64,000 nt of DNA from Candidatus Borkfalkia ceftriaxoniphila (GCF_004134775.1 NZ_SDOZ01000002.1:1586005-1650004); one strand, 5' to 3'; numbered from the stretch's first letter, positions 1-9,734 are shown. Program-made: numbers and translations. The notes: a model not told the origin generated them from the letters alone.

Positions 1-830
1 AGGAGCCGCGCGGCGTGGTGCAGATCGCCCACGGTATGAACGAGTATTCGGGGCGGTACGAGGCGTTTGCCGCCTATCTCAATTCGCTCGGCTATATCGT
101 GGTGGCGAGCGATCACAGGGGGCACGGCGAAACCGATCCCGAAACGCTCGGCTATTGGGAAGGGGATATGTTTGACGACACCGTGAAAGATCTGGCGTGC
201 GTCGCCAAACATTATAAAGAGGAATATCCCGACCTCAAATATATTCTGTTCGGTTTTTCCTACGGCTCATTTTTAAGCCAGCGCTTTATTCAGAAATACG
301 CGCGTTTTCTCGACGGCGCGATCCTCGGCGGCAGCAGCAAAAACGGCTGGGCGCTCGCCGAAACGGGCTACCTCTTCGCGTCGCTCGGCGCAAAGTGCAA
401 GGGCGGGGACGCGCCTGCGCGCTTTGTCAATCAAATGATCTTCGGCGGCTACGACAAAAAGATGAAGGGCGGCGAATTTTTGAGCGTGGACGAGGAGAAC
501 AACGCAAAATATCACGCCGATCCCTACTGCAATTATGTGTGCAGCAACAACTTTTTCCGCAGTTTTATGAAAAACATGAAGAAACTGTACAGCAAAAACT
601 GGGCGGGCGGGTTGAACCCCGAGATGCCGCTTTTGCTCATTTCGGGGGAGGACGACGCGGTCGGCGGCATGGGGAAAGGCACGCGCAAACTGTATAAGTT
701 TTATCGGGACTGCGGCATGAAGAACGTGACGCTGCACCTCATCAAGGGTTCCCGTCACGAATTTTTGAACGAAAAGAGCAACCGCGACGAAGCGCTTTCC
801 GTGATCTCGGACTTTCTTCGCAAAATATGA
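1..830 (+). CDS. Alpha/beta hydrolase, lysophospholipase-like (5' truncated)
   Basis: The reading frame is open to the left edge of the window (first full codon at position 3), so the N-terminus lies outside; the GTG codons at 15 and 18 are internal. The visible part opens with an HGMNE motif, the typical oxyanion-side HG motif of monoacylglycerol lipase/lysophospholipase-like serine hydrolases (Hydrolase_4). The nucleophile elbow GFSYGS is at 252-269 with Ser at 258, the likely acid Asp lies in SGEDDAV near 651, and the catalytic His is in SRHEF near 755. The family hydrolyses acyl esters of lipids or small esters, usually in the cytoplasm; the substrate cannot be told. The gene ends 14 bases before a strong terminator, so it is the last gene of its unit. 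Confidence 0.85.
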   Translation, partial: EPRGVVQIAHGMNEYSGRYEAFAAYLNSLGYIVVASDHRGHGETDPETLGYWEGDMFDDTVKDLACVAKHYKEEYPDLKYILFGFSYGSFLSQRFIQKYARFLDGAILGGSSKNGWALAETGYLFASLGAKCKGGDAPARFVNQMIFGGYDKKMKGGEFLSVDEENNAKYHADPYCNYVCSNNFFRSFMKNMKKLYSKNWAGGLNPEMPLLLISGEDDAVGGMGKGTRKLYKFYRDCGMKNVTLHLIKGSRHEFLNEKSNRDEALSVISDFLRKI

Positions 831-843
831 TTGTGATATTTAC

Positions 844-874
844 AGCGGCGGACGGTGCGTCCGCCGCTTTTTTT
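844..874 (+). terminator. Rho-independent terminator after the hydrolase
   Basis: A perfect 10-bp stem (AGCGGCGGAC at 844-853 with GTCCGCCGCT at 859-868), five-base loop, followed by a run of T to 874. Confidence 0.9.
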
Positions 875-894
875 GTGGAATATCGTCGATTTAA

Positions 895-923
895 TTGAAA
901 AAAACCACTAAATATGGTATAAT
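895..923 (+). promoter_or_regulatory. Promoter of parE-parC
   Basis: TTGAAA at 895-900 and TATAAT at 918-923 with 17-base spacing, a near-consensus sigma-A promoter. It lies between the preceding terminator and parE (start 990), leaving a leader of about 60 bases. Confidence 0.85.
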
Positions 924-989
924 GGCGTTAGAATAGCGGAAGTTTATGCTCGGCATAGACCCTATACAAAACCCAATGCGGAGGAACCA

Positions 990-2957
990 ATGGCAGGAAA
1001 GAACTATAATGCCGAAGACATCAAGATTTTAGAGGGGCTGGACGCCGTGCGCCTGCGGCCGGGTATGTATATCGGTTCGACGGGCGTCAAGGGCCTGCAC
1101 CATATCCTTTGGGAGATCGTGGATAACGCGATCGACGAGGCTTCCAACGGCTTTGCGAGCCGTATCGAAGTCAAACTCTATAAGGACGGCAGCGCCTCGG
1201 TAGAGGATAACGGCCGCGGCATTCCGACCGATATCCACCCCAAAACGGGCGTTTCGGGCGTGGAGGTCGTCTTTACCCAACTGCACGCTGGCGGCAAGTT
1301 CGACGAACACAACTACTCGTTTTCGGGCGGACTGCACGGCGTGGGCGCATCGGTCACCAACGCGCTCTCCGAATGGCTGGAAGTGACGGTGTTCCGCAAG
1401 ACCGTATACAAAATGTCCTTCCATTCGTATCTCGACGAAAAGACAGGCAAATACGCATCGGGCGTGCCCAACGAACATTTGCGCGATACGGGCGAAAAGA
1501 CGCAGAAAACGGGCACGCTGGTGCGTTTCAAGCCCGATAAAGCGGTGTTCGAAAATATCAGTTTCAATTTCGAAACGGTTTCCAAACGCCTCAAAGAACT
1601 GGCGTTTCTCAACAAGGGGCTGGAAATCAATCTGGTGGACGAGCGCGTGGCGGAGGGCAAAAATCCCATCGTCGTCAATTATAAGTACGAGGGAGGTCTG
1701 CACGATTTCGCCATGTACCTGAACGACGGCAAGTCCACGCTCTATGACAAGCCCATCGGCTACAAGACGGAAAAGGACGGCATTCTGATCGAATTCGTCA
1801 TGCAGCATACGGGCGATTTCACCGAAAGTTTGTTTTCCTTCGTCAACAACATTCCCACGCCCGAGGGCGGCTTTCACGAAACGGGATTCCGTTCGGGGCT
1901 TACGAAATGCCTAAACGACGTGGCGCGGAGCGCGGGGTTTTTAAAGGATAAGGACGCCAATCTGATGGGCGAGGATTTCCGCGAAGGGCTGACCGCCATT
2001 TTGTCCGTCAAAATGAAAAACGTGCAGTTCGAGGGACAGACCAAGACCAAACTGGGCAACCCCGAGGCGCGCGCGCCCGTGGAAACGGCGACCATCGAGG
2101 GACTGTCGCTTTTGTATAAAGATCCCGCCAATAAGACGGTGTTCGAGGAGATCGTCAAAAAGGCGCAGTCGGCGGCGCGCGTCAGGCTGGCGGCGCGTCA
2201 AGCGAAAGAGGTCGCCCGCGCCAAAAACAGCATAGACAATCTCACGCTGGTCGGAAAACTTGCCGCGTGCACGGGCAAAAAACCCGAACTCAACGAACTG
2301 TTCATCGTAGAGGGCGATTCGGCAGGCGGCACGGCAAAACAGGCGCGCGTCAGGCAATACCAGTCCATTCTGCCGCTGCGCGGCAAGCCCTTGAACGTGG
2401 AAAAAAAGCGCATCGACCAGGTGCTCGCCAACGAGGAGATCCGCACCATCATCAGCGCGCTGGGCGCGGGGATCGGCTCGGATTTCAACCTGGACAACCT
2501 CAATTATCATAAAGTCATCATTTTGTCCGATGCCGACCAGGACGGCATGCACATCCGCTGTATTCTCTTGACTTTCTTTTTCCGCTATATGCGCGAACTC
2601 GTGTACAACGGGCACGTGTATATCGGCATGCCTCCCCTCTATAAGGTGTATAAAAAGGACGTGGTGGAATACGCCTACGACGACGCGCAGTTGCAGGAAA
2701 AGATCGAAAAGGTCGGCAAGGGGTATCAACTTCAACGTTACAAGGGGCTGGGCGAAATGAGCGCCGAACAGTTGTGGGAGACGACCATGGACCCCGCGGC
2801 GCGCAATCTCATTCAGGTGACCATCGAGGACGCCGCCGAGGCGGAGCAGATGGTGACCGCGCTCATGGGCGACAGGGTGGAGGCGCGCAAGGAATTTCTG
2901 GCGCAGAACGCAAACTTCAACAAAGTAGATACCTTTATGGATAAAGTGAACATTTAA
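990..2957 (+). CDS. parE: DNA topoisomerase IV subunit B (ParE; GyrB family)
   Basis: ATPase subunit of a type IIA topoisomerase (655 aa, usual ParE/GyrB length). Visible in order: GHKL ATP-binding domain with DNAIDEA near residue 45 and the GGLHGVGAS glycine loop near 112; transducer domain; TOPRIM domain with EGDSAGG near 441 and the metal-binding DADQDG near 514; and the C-terminal YKGLGEM motif. ATG at 990 follows a GGAGGA ribosome site at 980-985. It is followed 17 bases later by the partner subunit in one operon. I call it topoisomerase IV rather than gyrase because the partner lacks a GyrA box; decatenation of daughter chromosomes is then the main role. The family is certain, the ParE/GyrB choice less so. 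Confidence 0.9.
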   Translation: MAGKNYNAEDIKILEGLDAVRLRPGMYIGSTGVKGLHHILWEIVDNAIDEASNGFASRIEVKLYKDGSASVEDNGRGIPTDIHPKTGVSGVEVVFTQLHAGGKFDEHNYSFSGGLHGVGASVTNALSEWLEVTVFRKTVYKMSFHSYLDEKTGKYASGVPNEHLRDTGEKTQKTGTLVRFKPDKAVFENISFNFETVSKRLKELAFLNKGLEINLVDERVAEGKNPIVVNYKYEGGLHDFAMYLNDGKSTLYDKPIGYKTEKDGILIEFVMQHTGDFTESLFSFVNNIPTPEGGFHETGFRSGLTKCLNDVARSAGFLKDKDANLMGEDFREGLTAILSVKMKNVQFEGQTKTKLGNPEARAPVETATIEGLSLLYKDPANKTVFEEIVKKAQSAARVRLAARQAKEVARAKNSIDNLTLVGKLAACTGKKPELNELFIVEGDSAGGTAKQARVRQYQSILPLRGKPLNVEKKRIDQVLANEEIRTIISALGAGIGSDFNLDNLNYHKVIILSDADQDGMHIRCILLTFFFRYMRELVYNGHVYIGMPPLYKVYKKDVVEYAYDDAQLQEKIEKVGKGYQLQRYKGLGEMSAEQLWETTMDPAARNLIQVTIEDAAEAEQMVTALMGDRVEARKEFLAQNANFNKVDTFMDKVNI

Positions 2958-2974
2958 CGCGGGAGGAAGGAATT

Positions 2975-5449
2975 TTGGCGAAACGTAAAGATAAAAAGCA
3001 GGAAGAGCCCATTCCCGAGAAGATCAAGGGGGACGTTTTCGTCACCCCCCTGGAAGAAGTTTTGCCCATGTCCATGCTCCCGTATGCGGAGTTCGTCATT
3101 CTGGACAGGGCGCTGCCGCGCGTGGAGGACGGCTTGAAGCCCGTGCAGAGAAGGATACTCTACACCATGTACGACATGGGGCTTTTGCCCGATAAGCCGC
3201 ATAAAAAGAGCGCGCGTATCGTCGGCGACTGCATGGGTAAATACCATCCGCACGGCGATTCTTCCGTGTACGACGCGATGGTGCGTATGGCGCAGGATTT
3301 CAATATGCGCATGACGCTCGTCAACGGGCACGGAAATTTCGGCTCGGTGGACGGCGATCCCGCCGCCGCCATGCGTTATACGGAGGCGAGGCTGGAACCG
3401 CTCGCGCTCGAACTACTTCGCGATATCGAAAAGGAAACTGTGCGGTTTTCTTTGAACTTCGACGACAGTCTGAAAGAACCCGACACTCTGCCGGGGAGAT
3501 TCCCCAACCTTCTGGTGAACGGCGCGTCGGGCATCGCGGTGGGACTTGCCACCAATATCCCGCCGCACAATCTGGGCGAGGTCATCGACGGTGTCGTCGC
3601 CTATATAGACAATCCGAAGATCTCTCTTTTCCAGATGATGAAATATATCAAGGCGCCCGATTTCCCCACGGGCGGCTATATCATCGCCAACGAACTTTTA
3701 CAGGCGTACGAAACGGGGCGCGGCAAGATCACCATGCGTGCCAAAGTCACCGTGGAGGAGGGCGAAAACGATAAAAAACTCATCGTCATAACGGAACTTC
3801 CCTATCAGGTCAATAAGTCGCGCCTTCTGACGAAGATCGCAGACCTTCGCGAAGAGAAAAAAGAGATTTTGGGCGGCATCAGCGAAATTACCGACGAATC
3901 CGACCGCAACGGCATGCGCGCCGTCGTGCGGGTGAAAAAGGACGCGGACGTGGACAAGATCCTCGCCGCGCTCTATAAGTACACCGATCTCGAATGCACG
4001 TTCGGCATCAACATGGTCGCCATCGCGGACGGGAAACCCCAGCAACTGGGGCTTCTGGATATCATCAAATATTACGTCGCCTACCAGCGCGAGGTGGTGC
4101 TGCGCCGCACGAAATTCGATCTGGCGCAGGCGAAGGACCGCTGCCATATCCTCGAAGGGCTCATCATCGCGGTGCGCAATATCGACGAGGTCATCGAGAT
4201 CATCAAAAAGGCGGAGAGCGTGCCCGACGCGCGCCAGAAACTGCGCGCGCGCTTTTCCCTTTCCGAGCGGCAGGCGCAGGCGATCCTCGATCTGCGGCTC
4301 GCGCGCCTGACCAAACTGGAAATTTTCAAACTCGAACAGGAACTCAAGGAACTCAAAGAACTGATCGCCCGTCTGCAAGCCATCGTAGACAGCAAAAAAT
4401 TGCAGATGCAGGTGGTGCAGGACGAGTTGAAAGAACTGAAAAAACAGTATAAGAGCGAGCGCAAAACGTCCCTCGTTTTCGACGTTTCGGAAATCAAAGT
4501 GGAAAAGTTCGACGACGTAAAACCCGTCGTAAACTGCGTGCTGTGCGCGACCGCGGCGAACACGATCAAGTGCGTCGCGGAAAAGAACTTCAACATGACC
4601 GACAAAAATCTTTCCGAACGTTCAAACGAAAACGATATTTTCACCGCGCTTTTGCACACGGCGTCGGATAAGACGGTCTATTCCTTTACCAATATGGGCA
4701 ACTGCCACAAGATCGACATGAGCGACGTGGAAGTCGGCAAAATCAAAGATAAAGGGTTCGCGTACGACGAACTTTGTCCCGACGCGCTCGAAGGCGAGCG
4801 GCCCGTTGCCTTTTACGAGGTGGGGGAGAAACTGCCCAAGGGCAGCCTTCTGTTCTATTCGCGCGGCGGTTACGTGAAAAAGAGCGACTGGAAGGAATAT
4901 AACATTCTTAAATATACTTTCCAGGCCGTCAAAGTCAACGAGGGCGACGAGATCATCGGTATCGAAACCGACGATCCCGAGCCGACTACGACGCTGTTCT
5001 TCGTCACGGCGAAGGGCATGTGCCTGAACGCGTACAAGAACGATATTCCCTCGCAGGGGCGCATTTCCGCGGGCGTGCGCGGCATCGCGCTGAACGAGGG
5101 CGACAAGGTCGTCTTTGCGGGCCAGATCGACGACGGCGGCGAGATTTTGGTGGGTACCGACGGCAACACGATCAAGAGGGTCATCGTTTCGCAGATCGAT
5201 CCGATGGCGCGCTACCGCAAGGGCGTCAAAATCGTCGATCTCGGTTCTAACCGTTCGGTCGTGTACGCTGATTACGTGACCATGCCGTACAAGATCGCCG
5301 TGAAAATGGACGACGGCAGCCTCATCGAGGCGGATACCGAAGAGGACGTTTCCATCGAGGACCGCACGACCAAGGGCAAGGGGATCAAACTCAAAAAAGG
5401 TTGTAAGGCGACCGCCTTCTGGTCTATGAAATATCTGTCCGATAAATAA
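2975..5449 (+). CDS. parC: DNA topoisomerase IV subunit A (ParC; GyrA family)
   Basis: DNA breakage-reunion subunit (824 aa) that pairs with ParE. The N-terminal winged-helix region carries [14 protein letters not shown], with Ser and Asp at the two classic quinolone-contact positions in their sensitive forms. The active-site Tyr is at about residue 135 in AMRYTEA. A coiled-coil tower follows, then a C-terminal beta-pinwheel from about residue 500. The GyrA box (QRRGGKG) that defines gyrase is not present where expected; this stretch reads [10 protein letters not shown], which supports topoisomerase IV. The start is TTG at 2975 behind a strong GGGAGGAAGG site (2961-2970). The gene ends at a strong terminator. 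Confidence 0.9.
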   Translation: MAKRKDKKQEEPIPEKIKGDVFVTPLEEVLPMSMLPYAEFVILDRALPRVEDGLKPVQRRILYTMYDMGLLPDKPHKKSARIVGDCMGKYHPHGDSSVYDAMVRMAQDFNMRMTLVNGHGNFGSVDGDPAAAMRYTEARLEPLALELLRDIEKETVRFSLNFDDSLKEPDTLPGRFPNLLVNGASGIAVGLATNIPPHNLGEVIDGVVAYIDNPKISLFQMMKYIKAPDFPTGGYIIANELLQAYETGRGKITMRAKVTVEEGENDKKLIVITELPYQVNKSRLLTKIADLREEKKEILGGISEITDESDRNGMRAVVRVKKDADVDKILAALYKYTDLECTFGINMVAIADGKPQQLGLLDIIKYYVAYQREVVLRRTKFDLAQAKDRCHILEGLIIAVRNIDEVIEIIKKAESVPDARQKLRARFSLSERQAQAILDLRLARLTKLEIFKLEQELKELKELIARLQAIVDSKKLQMQVVQDELKELKKQYKSERKTSLVFDVSEIKVEKFDDVKPVVNCVLCATAANTIKCVAEKNFNMTDKNLSERSNENDIFTALLHTASDKTVYSFTNMGNCHKIDMSDVEVGKIKDKGFAYDELCPDALEGERPVAFYEVGEKLPKGSLLFYSRGGYVKKSDWKEYNILKYTFQAVKVNEGDEIIGIETDDPEPTTTLFFVTAKGMCLNAYKNDIPSQGRISAGVRGIALNEGDKVVFAGQIDDGGEILVGTDGNTIKRVIVSQIDPMARYRKGVKIVDLGSNRSVVYADYVTMPYKIAVKMDDGSLIEADTEEDVSIEDRTTKGKGIKLKKGCKATAFWSMKYLSDK

Positions 5450-5456
5450 TAAAAAA

Positions 5457-5486
5457 GCCCCGCAGGCAAAACCTGCGGGGCTTTTT
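5457..5486 (+). terminator. Terminator after parC (hairpin copy 1)
   Basis: Stem GCCCCGCAGG (5457-5466) with CCTGCGGGGC (5472-5481), loop CAAAA, then five T. The 21-base core (stem plus loop) is repeated exactly in the terminator at 6648-6678. Confidence 0.9.
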
Positions 5487-5565
5487 ACAAAAATAATACA
5501 AATGTTTCGATGTTTATATACATTCGTTTGATATGATTGTATTAAAAATATAGAGGAGAAATCAT

Positions 5566-6373
5566 ATGAAAAAAGCAACAATTTTTATATCTATACTATT
5601 GATGTTGGTCACTGTATTTTCTTTTCAAAATGCTTTTGCCTAAGCAACGCAAAATTCGGTTTTGAAACAAGAGCAAACCATATCCGAACTGTACTCCGAA
5701 AGACTGAATGCAATCTGTTGCGGAAACAAAAAACTTGAAGAAGAAATGAATGCAGCTTTAAAGCAACAAGGTGTTGACGAAATATCAATACAGGAAATTT
5801 GCGAAATAACAGGTTCTTCTATGCCGAGATATGTTGAAGAATATGATAATTATTATTTCAATATTTTTTCAGAAGATGTTCGAATGAATGGTATCGATTA
5901 TACGTTCAGGGTCATAAATGTAACTCCTAAAAATCAAAAATGCAATTTAGAATTTATATCGGATATTGCTTCGAAAATCGAAATCGATTCAAACAACGTC
6001 TGTAATTTCGGATATGCGTACAGTTTATTCTTGGAATGTTACTGAAATGTGCAGTTATATTTATTTGGCTTTGAACACAGGCGCTTATTTATTGATCGGG
6101 CATTATAATATGGGAAATAATTATGTAGGAACAATAACAAAAACTTTAAAGTTTGAAAATGATCTTCCCGTATCAGATGGAATTTTCAATGAATTTAGGG
6201 GGGAATTCAGAGCTGAGGACTATGCGTCGGGATATACTGCGCTGAAAGACTATGTTAAAGGAGAGGCGTTTACATACAATGTTATGTCTTCATTTTCTAT
6301 CTATGGGATTGAGGGACAAAAGGTTGCCACAATTAAACTATTAAATCCTTATACTCCCGGAGAGATACGTTGA
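5566..6373 (+). pseudogene. Broken gene for a small secreted protein
   Basis: An ATG at 5566 with a good site (AGAGGAGAA) opens a 25-residue signal peptide ending in NAFA. A TAA stop at 5641 falls exactly after this cleavage-type AFA, yet the same frame continues open to 6045 (residues starting ATQNSVLKQEQ). Near 6010-6045 the sense then moves to the next frame (open 5966-6373), where YSWNVTEM continues the sequence naturally. One in-frame stop plus one frameshift would restore a single secreted protein of about 265 residues. A TTG at 5662 could restart translation, but no ribosome site precedes it. No family is recognised. Base composition is clearly more AT-rich than the flanks. Sequencing error could explain the frameshift. 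Confidence 0.6.
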
Positions 6374-6630
6374 AACGGTTACTGATATGTCATTTTATTG
6401 AGATCGGGCTGATAATGATAGGGATCTCCGCGGGAATCGTTTTGGCTTATTATACGGCTTGTCCCGTGTGGGCCGCGGGGCTAGTCGGATTAGCCGTATA
6501 TTCGATTCCGACGCTGATGCTATATTTTTTTTATCGCTGTCCGTTTTGCGGCGTACCGCTCGGATTTCACCGATTACTTTCCTTTAAAGCGTGTCCGTAT
6601 TGCGGAAAAAAATTTACGAAAGAAATGTAA
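6370..6630 (+). CDS. Small membrane protein with C-terminal zinc ribbon
   Basis: 86 aa from a TTG start at 6370 that overlaps the stop of the preceding broken gene (TTGA), with CCGGAGAGA upstream. Two hydrophobic segments (about residues 8-28 and 33-53) precede a cytoplasmic-looking tail holding two CxxC pairs, CPFCG and CPYCG, about 18 residues apart: a small zinc ribbon. The overlap suggests translational coupling to the secreted protein. The function is unknown. It sits in the AT-rich island and ends 17 bases before the second terminator hairpin. Confidence 0.6.
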   Translation: MKRLLICHFIEIGLIMIGISAGIVLAYYTACPVWAAGLVGLAVYSIPTLMLYFFYRCPFCGVPLGFHRLLSFKACPYCGKKFTKEM

Positions 6631-6647
6631 AATTTGTAACGAAAAAA

Positions 6648-6678
6648 GACCCGCAGGCAAAACCTGCGGGTCTTTTTT
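6648..6678 (+). terminator. Terminator after the AT-rich island (hairpin copy 2)
   Basis: Stem GACCCGCAGG (6648-6657) with CCTGCGGGTC (6663-6672), loop CAAAA, then six T. The core CCCGCAGGCAAAACC plus its complement is identical to the parC terminator. Confidence 0.9.
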
Positions 6679-6824
6679 ATGGAATATTCGGCATTTTCGG
6701 CACATATAGATATGATACAAAACGGTGGCAGAATACAGGCGGAAGTTGCGAGCAAAACAGACGGCAATCGTCAAAAAGCGCTAAATTTTGCGGCGCGCGA
6801 AATTATATAATAACAGGTGTGTGA

Positions 6825-7598
6825 ATGAAGGCGATCATTTTTAAAGCAAAGAGTACGATATTCAGCGTCTGCGCGGTCGCGATCGCGCTGGCTCTGTGCC
6901 TGGCGCTGCATTATACGGGCGCCTATGCGGTGTACTTTAATAATACCGTGCGCAAACTGCCCATATACAGCGTAGGCACGGAGGAGAAAAAGATCTCCAT
7001 TTCTTTCGACTGCGCCTGGGGCGTCGATTATACCGACACCCTTCTGGACGTATTAAAGCGCGAAAACGTGCGAGCCACTTTCTTTATGGTGGAATTCTGG
7101 ACGGAAAAATATCCCGAATACGTGAAAAAGATCAGCGATAACGGAAACGAGATCGGCACGCATTCGGCGACGCACCCCTATATGTCGAAACTCGGCGAGA
7201 GCGAGATCAGAAAAGAACTGACCACGTCGAGCGAGGCGATCGAAAAGATCACAGGGAAAAAAGTGGAACTGTTTCGCCCGCCTTACGGCGATTACGACGA
7301 TCTGCTCATCGAAACGGCCACGGATATGGGGCTGTACACCATTCAGTGGGACGTGGACAGTCTGGACTGGAAAGATCTTTCGGCAAGCGACATCGCCATG
7401 CGCATCGTCAGCCGCACGCGGGAGGGGAGCATCATTTTGTGCCACAATAACGGCAAACATACCGCCGAGGCGCTTCCCATCGTGCTGGATACCCTCAAAA
7501 ATAAAGGATTTACGTTCGTTCCCATCGGGGAACTCATTTACCGCGAAGGATACACCATGGATTCTACGGGACGGCAAATTCCGAACGCCGCCGCATAA
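6825..7598 (+). CDS. Polysaccharide deacetylase, PdaB-like
   Basis: 257 aa. An N-terminal membrane anchor (about residues 10-32) is followed by a NodB-fold carbohydrate esterase domain. Motifs: SFDCAWG (catalytic Asp; the second Asp of the usual FDD is Cys, as in PdaB/YlxY-type proteins), THSATHP (metal His pair), RPPYGDYD, WDVDSLDW and ILCHNN. The family removes N-acetyl groups from peptidoglycan or related glycans outside the membrane; PdaB members act in spore cortex or wall maturation. The ATG at 6825 is preceded only by a weak AGG; a TATAAT at 6806-6811 could be its -10 but no good -35 is seen. The gene stands alone, followed by the SSB-like gene. Confidence 0.85.
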   Translation: MKAIIFKAKSTIFSVCAVAIALALCLALHYTGAYAVYFNNTVRKLPIYSVGTEEKKISISFDCAWGVDYTDTLLDVLKRENVRATFFMVEFWTEKYPEYVKKISDNGNEIGTHSATHPYMSKLGESEIRKELTTSSEAIEKITGKKVELFRPPYGDYDDLLIETATDMGLYTIQWDVDSLDWKDLSASDIAMRIVSRTREGSIILCHNNGKHTAEALPIVLDTLKNKGFTFVPIGELIYREGYTMDSTGRQIPNAAA

Positions 7599-7630
7599 GA
7601 AATTTTTGAAAAACTGTTTTGGAGGATTTT

Positions 7631-8329
7631 ATGAACTACAATACCGAGAAGAACAATAAGGTATTCATTATGGGTGAAGTGGTGAGCGAGGCGACCTTTT
7701 CGCACGAGGTGTACGGCGAAGGTTTCTACGATCTGAACGTGCGCGTGATGCGCCTTTCGGGGCAGGCGGACGTGCTGCCCGTCACCGTGTCCGAACGGCT
7801 GATCACCGACGGGGAATTGAAGATCGGCGCAACGCTCTGCGCTTTGGGGCAGTTCCGCTCGTATAATAAGATCGAAAACGGAAAATCGCGCCTGATGCTC
7901 ACCGTGTTCGTGCGCGAACTGGTGGATATGCCGCCCTCGAAAAATCCCAACAGCATCGTATTGAGCGGCTATATCTGCAAACCGCCCGTGTACCGCACGA
8001 CGCCGTTCAACCGCGAGATCGCAGACCTTCTCGTCGCCGTCAACCGCGCTTACAACAAATCCGACTATATTCCGTGCATCGCCTGGGGGCGGAACGCGCG
8101 CTTTGTCAAAAATTTACAGGTCGGCGATAAGATCGCGCTTTCAGGGCGCATTCAAAGCCGCGAATATCAGAAAAAACTCAGCGAATACGAAGTCAAAACG
8201 ATGACCGCTTACGAAGTTTCGGTCTCCAAACTCGCCGCTTTCGACAGCGCCGAAAACTTCGATCTGGAACACGAATTCAACCTTTACTCCTCCGAAAAGA
8301 CATACGACAACGACAATTACGAAATCTGA
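7631..8329 (+). CDS. SSB-like protein with two OB-fold domains
   Basis: 232 aa from ATG 7631; the TTG at 7619 would sit upstream of the GGAGG site (7621-7625) and is rejected. Two similar halves can be seen: residues about 7-103 (KVFIMGEVVSE.. FVRELVDM) and about 105-205 (NSIVLSGYICKPPVYRTTP.. IACIAWG-like IPCIAWGRNARFV.. GDKIALSGRIQSREY). The second half reads like the OB-fold of bacterial single-stranded DNA-binding proteins (PVYRTTPFNREIADLLVAVNR, WGRNARFV). It lacks the acidic DDDIPF tail of housekeeping SSB. A role in replication or recombination is likely, but the assignment rests on motif similarity. Confidence 0.6.
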   Translation: MNYNTEKNNKVFIMGEVVSEATFSHEVYGEGFYDLNVRVMRLSGQADVLPVTVSERLITDGELKIGATLCALGQFRSYNKIENGKSRLMLTVFVRELVDMPPSKNPNSIVLSGYICKPPVYRTTPFNREIADLLVAVNRAYNKSDYIPCIAWGRNARFVKNLQVGDKIALSGRIQSREYQKKLSEYEVKTMTAYEVSVSKLAAFDSAENFDLEHEFNLYSSEKTYDNDNYEI

Positions 8330-8334
8330 TGAAA

Positions 8335-8365
8335 AGCGCTCTCCCGAAAAGGGAGAGCGCTTTTT
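8335..8365 (+). terminator. Bidirectional terminator between convergent genes
   Basis: Stem AGCGCTCTCCC (8335-8345) with GGGAGAGCGCT (8351-8361), loop GAAAA, five T on the plus side. The antiporter gene on the minus strand ends 6 bases away, so the hairpin probably serves both. Confidence 0.85.
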
Positions 8366-8370
8366 GCCCG

Positions 8371-9555
8371 TCAGGATTTTATAAGCAGTTTTTTATACGT
8401 CAGATCGGTGAGAAAGGCTCCGAGAGGGGCGGTGAGAAGAATGGCGAGCACCGCTGCGGTCAGTACGATCCGGCCGCAGGCGAGCCCCGCGGCGAGCGGA
8501 ATGGTGCCGATCGCCGCCTGTACCGTCGCTTTCGGGGTATAAGCGATCATACAGAACAGCCGCTCTTTTTTGTTCAATCCGGTTTTCAGAACGCAGATAA
8601 AGACGCCGAGCATACGAAAGAGCAATGCGGCGGCGATGACCGCGGCGATCATGCCCCCCGCTTTGACGGCGAATCCGATATCCACCGTCGCGCCGACCAA
8701 TACGAACAGCAAAATTTCCGCGATGACCCAAAGTTTCGAATAGCGCGCCGAAAGCCGATCGGCACAGACGGGGTGCGCGCGGAAGAGCGCGGCTCCCATC
8801 GCGATGACGGAGAGCAGCCCCGAATAAGGCACGTATGCGCCCGCGGCGCTCTCCAAAGCGACGAACAGAAATGAAAAACTCAAGAGAACGATGATCTTAA
8901 CGGTATCCCGCGCATGGATCTTCTGAAAAAACTTCGCGAACAGCCATCCGAACGCGGCGCCGAGCGCGACGCCCGTCAGAATGGATACGGGCGTCTTCCA
9001 GAGCACATTGAAATCGAAACTCCCGCTGCCCGCCATTCCCAGAAACGCCGTGAACAGCAGAATGACGAATACGTCGTCCGCGGAGGCGCCCGCCGTGATC
9101 ATCTGCGGAATGCCTTTATCGGTGCCGTAGCCTTCCCGTTCGAGTTTCAGCATTCTCGGCACGACCACGGCGGGGGAAACTGCCGCCATCACGCAGCCTA
9201 AAACGGCTGCCTCGATCCAGTTCAGTCCCAGAAGCAGCGTTCCGAAAGCGATATACGCGGCGATCTCTACGCAGGCGGGCACGAAACACAACAGGATCGC
9301 GCTGCGTCCGTTTTTTTTCAGTTCCCCGAAATCGAAGGACAGGCCCGCGCGCGTCAGAATAATGATGAGCGCCAACTGCCGAAGATCGGCGGAAATGTTC
9401 AAGATCTGCGGGGAGATCAGATCGAGCACATAGGGGCCGAGCACGATCCCCACGACCAGCATGCCCAAAAGGGGCGGCAGTCTGATCTTGGCGCAGACGG
9501 AGCCCAATAACAGGCCGCTCAGTAAAATGATACCCAGACTCGTTAAAAAAGACAT
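8371..9555 (-). CDS. Cation:proton antiporter (CPA family), fluoride-riboswitch controlled
   Basis: 394 aa from ATG at 9555 (site AAAGGAAAA just upstream); a longer frame to 9588 runs into the terminator T-run and is rejected. About 11-12 hydrophobic helices fill the protein. RLPPLLGMLVVGIVLGP near the N-terminus, SPAVVVP near residue 135 and the ASADDVFVILLF segment are characteristic of Na+/H+ exchanger family (PF00999) members, with the Asp pair likely in ion coupling. It would exchange protons for monovalent cations at the cytoplasmic membrane. The leader carries a fluoride riboswitch, so the gene is expected to be induced by fluoride; antiporters are a known though minority class in the fluoride regulon. 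No C-terminal TrkA domain is present. Confidence 0.85.
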   Translation of the reverse strand: MSFLTSLGIILLSGLLLGSVCAKIRLPPLLGMLVVGIVLGPYVLDLISPQILNISADLRQLALIIILTRAGLSFDFGELKKNGRSAILLCFVPACVEIAAYIAFGTLLLGLNWIEAAVLGCVMAAVSPAVVVPRMLKLEREGYGTDKGIPQMITAGASADDVFVILLFTAFLGMAGSGSFDFNVLWKTPVSILTGVALGAAFGWLFAKFFQKIHARDTVKIIVLLSFSFLFVALESAAGAYVPYSGLLSVIAMGAALFRAHPVCADRLSARYSKLWVIAEILLFVLVGATVDIGFAVKAGGMIAAVIAAALLFRMLGVFICVLKTGLNKKERLFCMIAYTPKATVQAAIGTIPLAAGLACGRIVLTAAVLAILLTAPLGAFLTDLTYKKLLIKS

Positions 9556-9586
9556 ATGTTTTTCCTTTTTCGCGGGGGGGGGCAAC

Positions 9587-9639
9587 AAAAAAAGCCGATG
9601 CCCCTGCGAATTGTCATGATTTCGCAGAAGTCATCAGCT
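9587..9639 (-). terminator. Riboswitch expression-platform terminator
   Basis: On the minus strand, AGCTGATG (9639-9632) pairs with CATCGGCT (9600-9593), and inside it TCTGCGAA pairs with TTCGCAG, followed by seven T (9593-9587). The 5' arm is the same sequence as the 3' part of the fluoride aptamer, so aptamer and terminator are mutually exclusive: an ON switch. Confidence 0.8.
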
Positions 9640-9687
9640 TAAAAAAGCGGTTTCGGCAAAAGCCCGAGGAGAACTTCATTCCTCGTC
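9624..9687 (-). ncRNA. Fluoride riboswitch (crcB RNA)
   Basis: Read on the minus strand, the conserved crcB elements occur in order. Hairpin P1 is GAGGA (9684-9680) with TCCTC (9670-9666) around AATGAAGTTC. The AAACCGC element is at 9653-9647 and GCTGATGACTTCTG at 9638-9625. The pseudoknot of the class is present: GAAGT in the P1 loop complements ACTTC after GCTGATG. Between P1 and AAACCGC there is a small extra hairpin (CGGGC TTTT GCCG). It lies between a strong promoter and the antiporter, overlapping a terminator. Confidence 0.85.
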
Positions 9688-9691
9688 AAAC

Positions 9692-9720
9692 AGTATATCG
9701 GAATCCAAAGAAAATGTCAA
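9692..9720 (-). promoter_or_regulatory. Promoter of the fluoride riboswitch-antiporter unit
   Basis: Minus strand TTGACA (9720-9715), 17 bases, TATACT (9697-9692). Transcription would start about 9685, right at the aptamer. Confidence 0.85.
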
Positions 9721-9734
9721 CAAAACCGCAGGCG

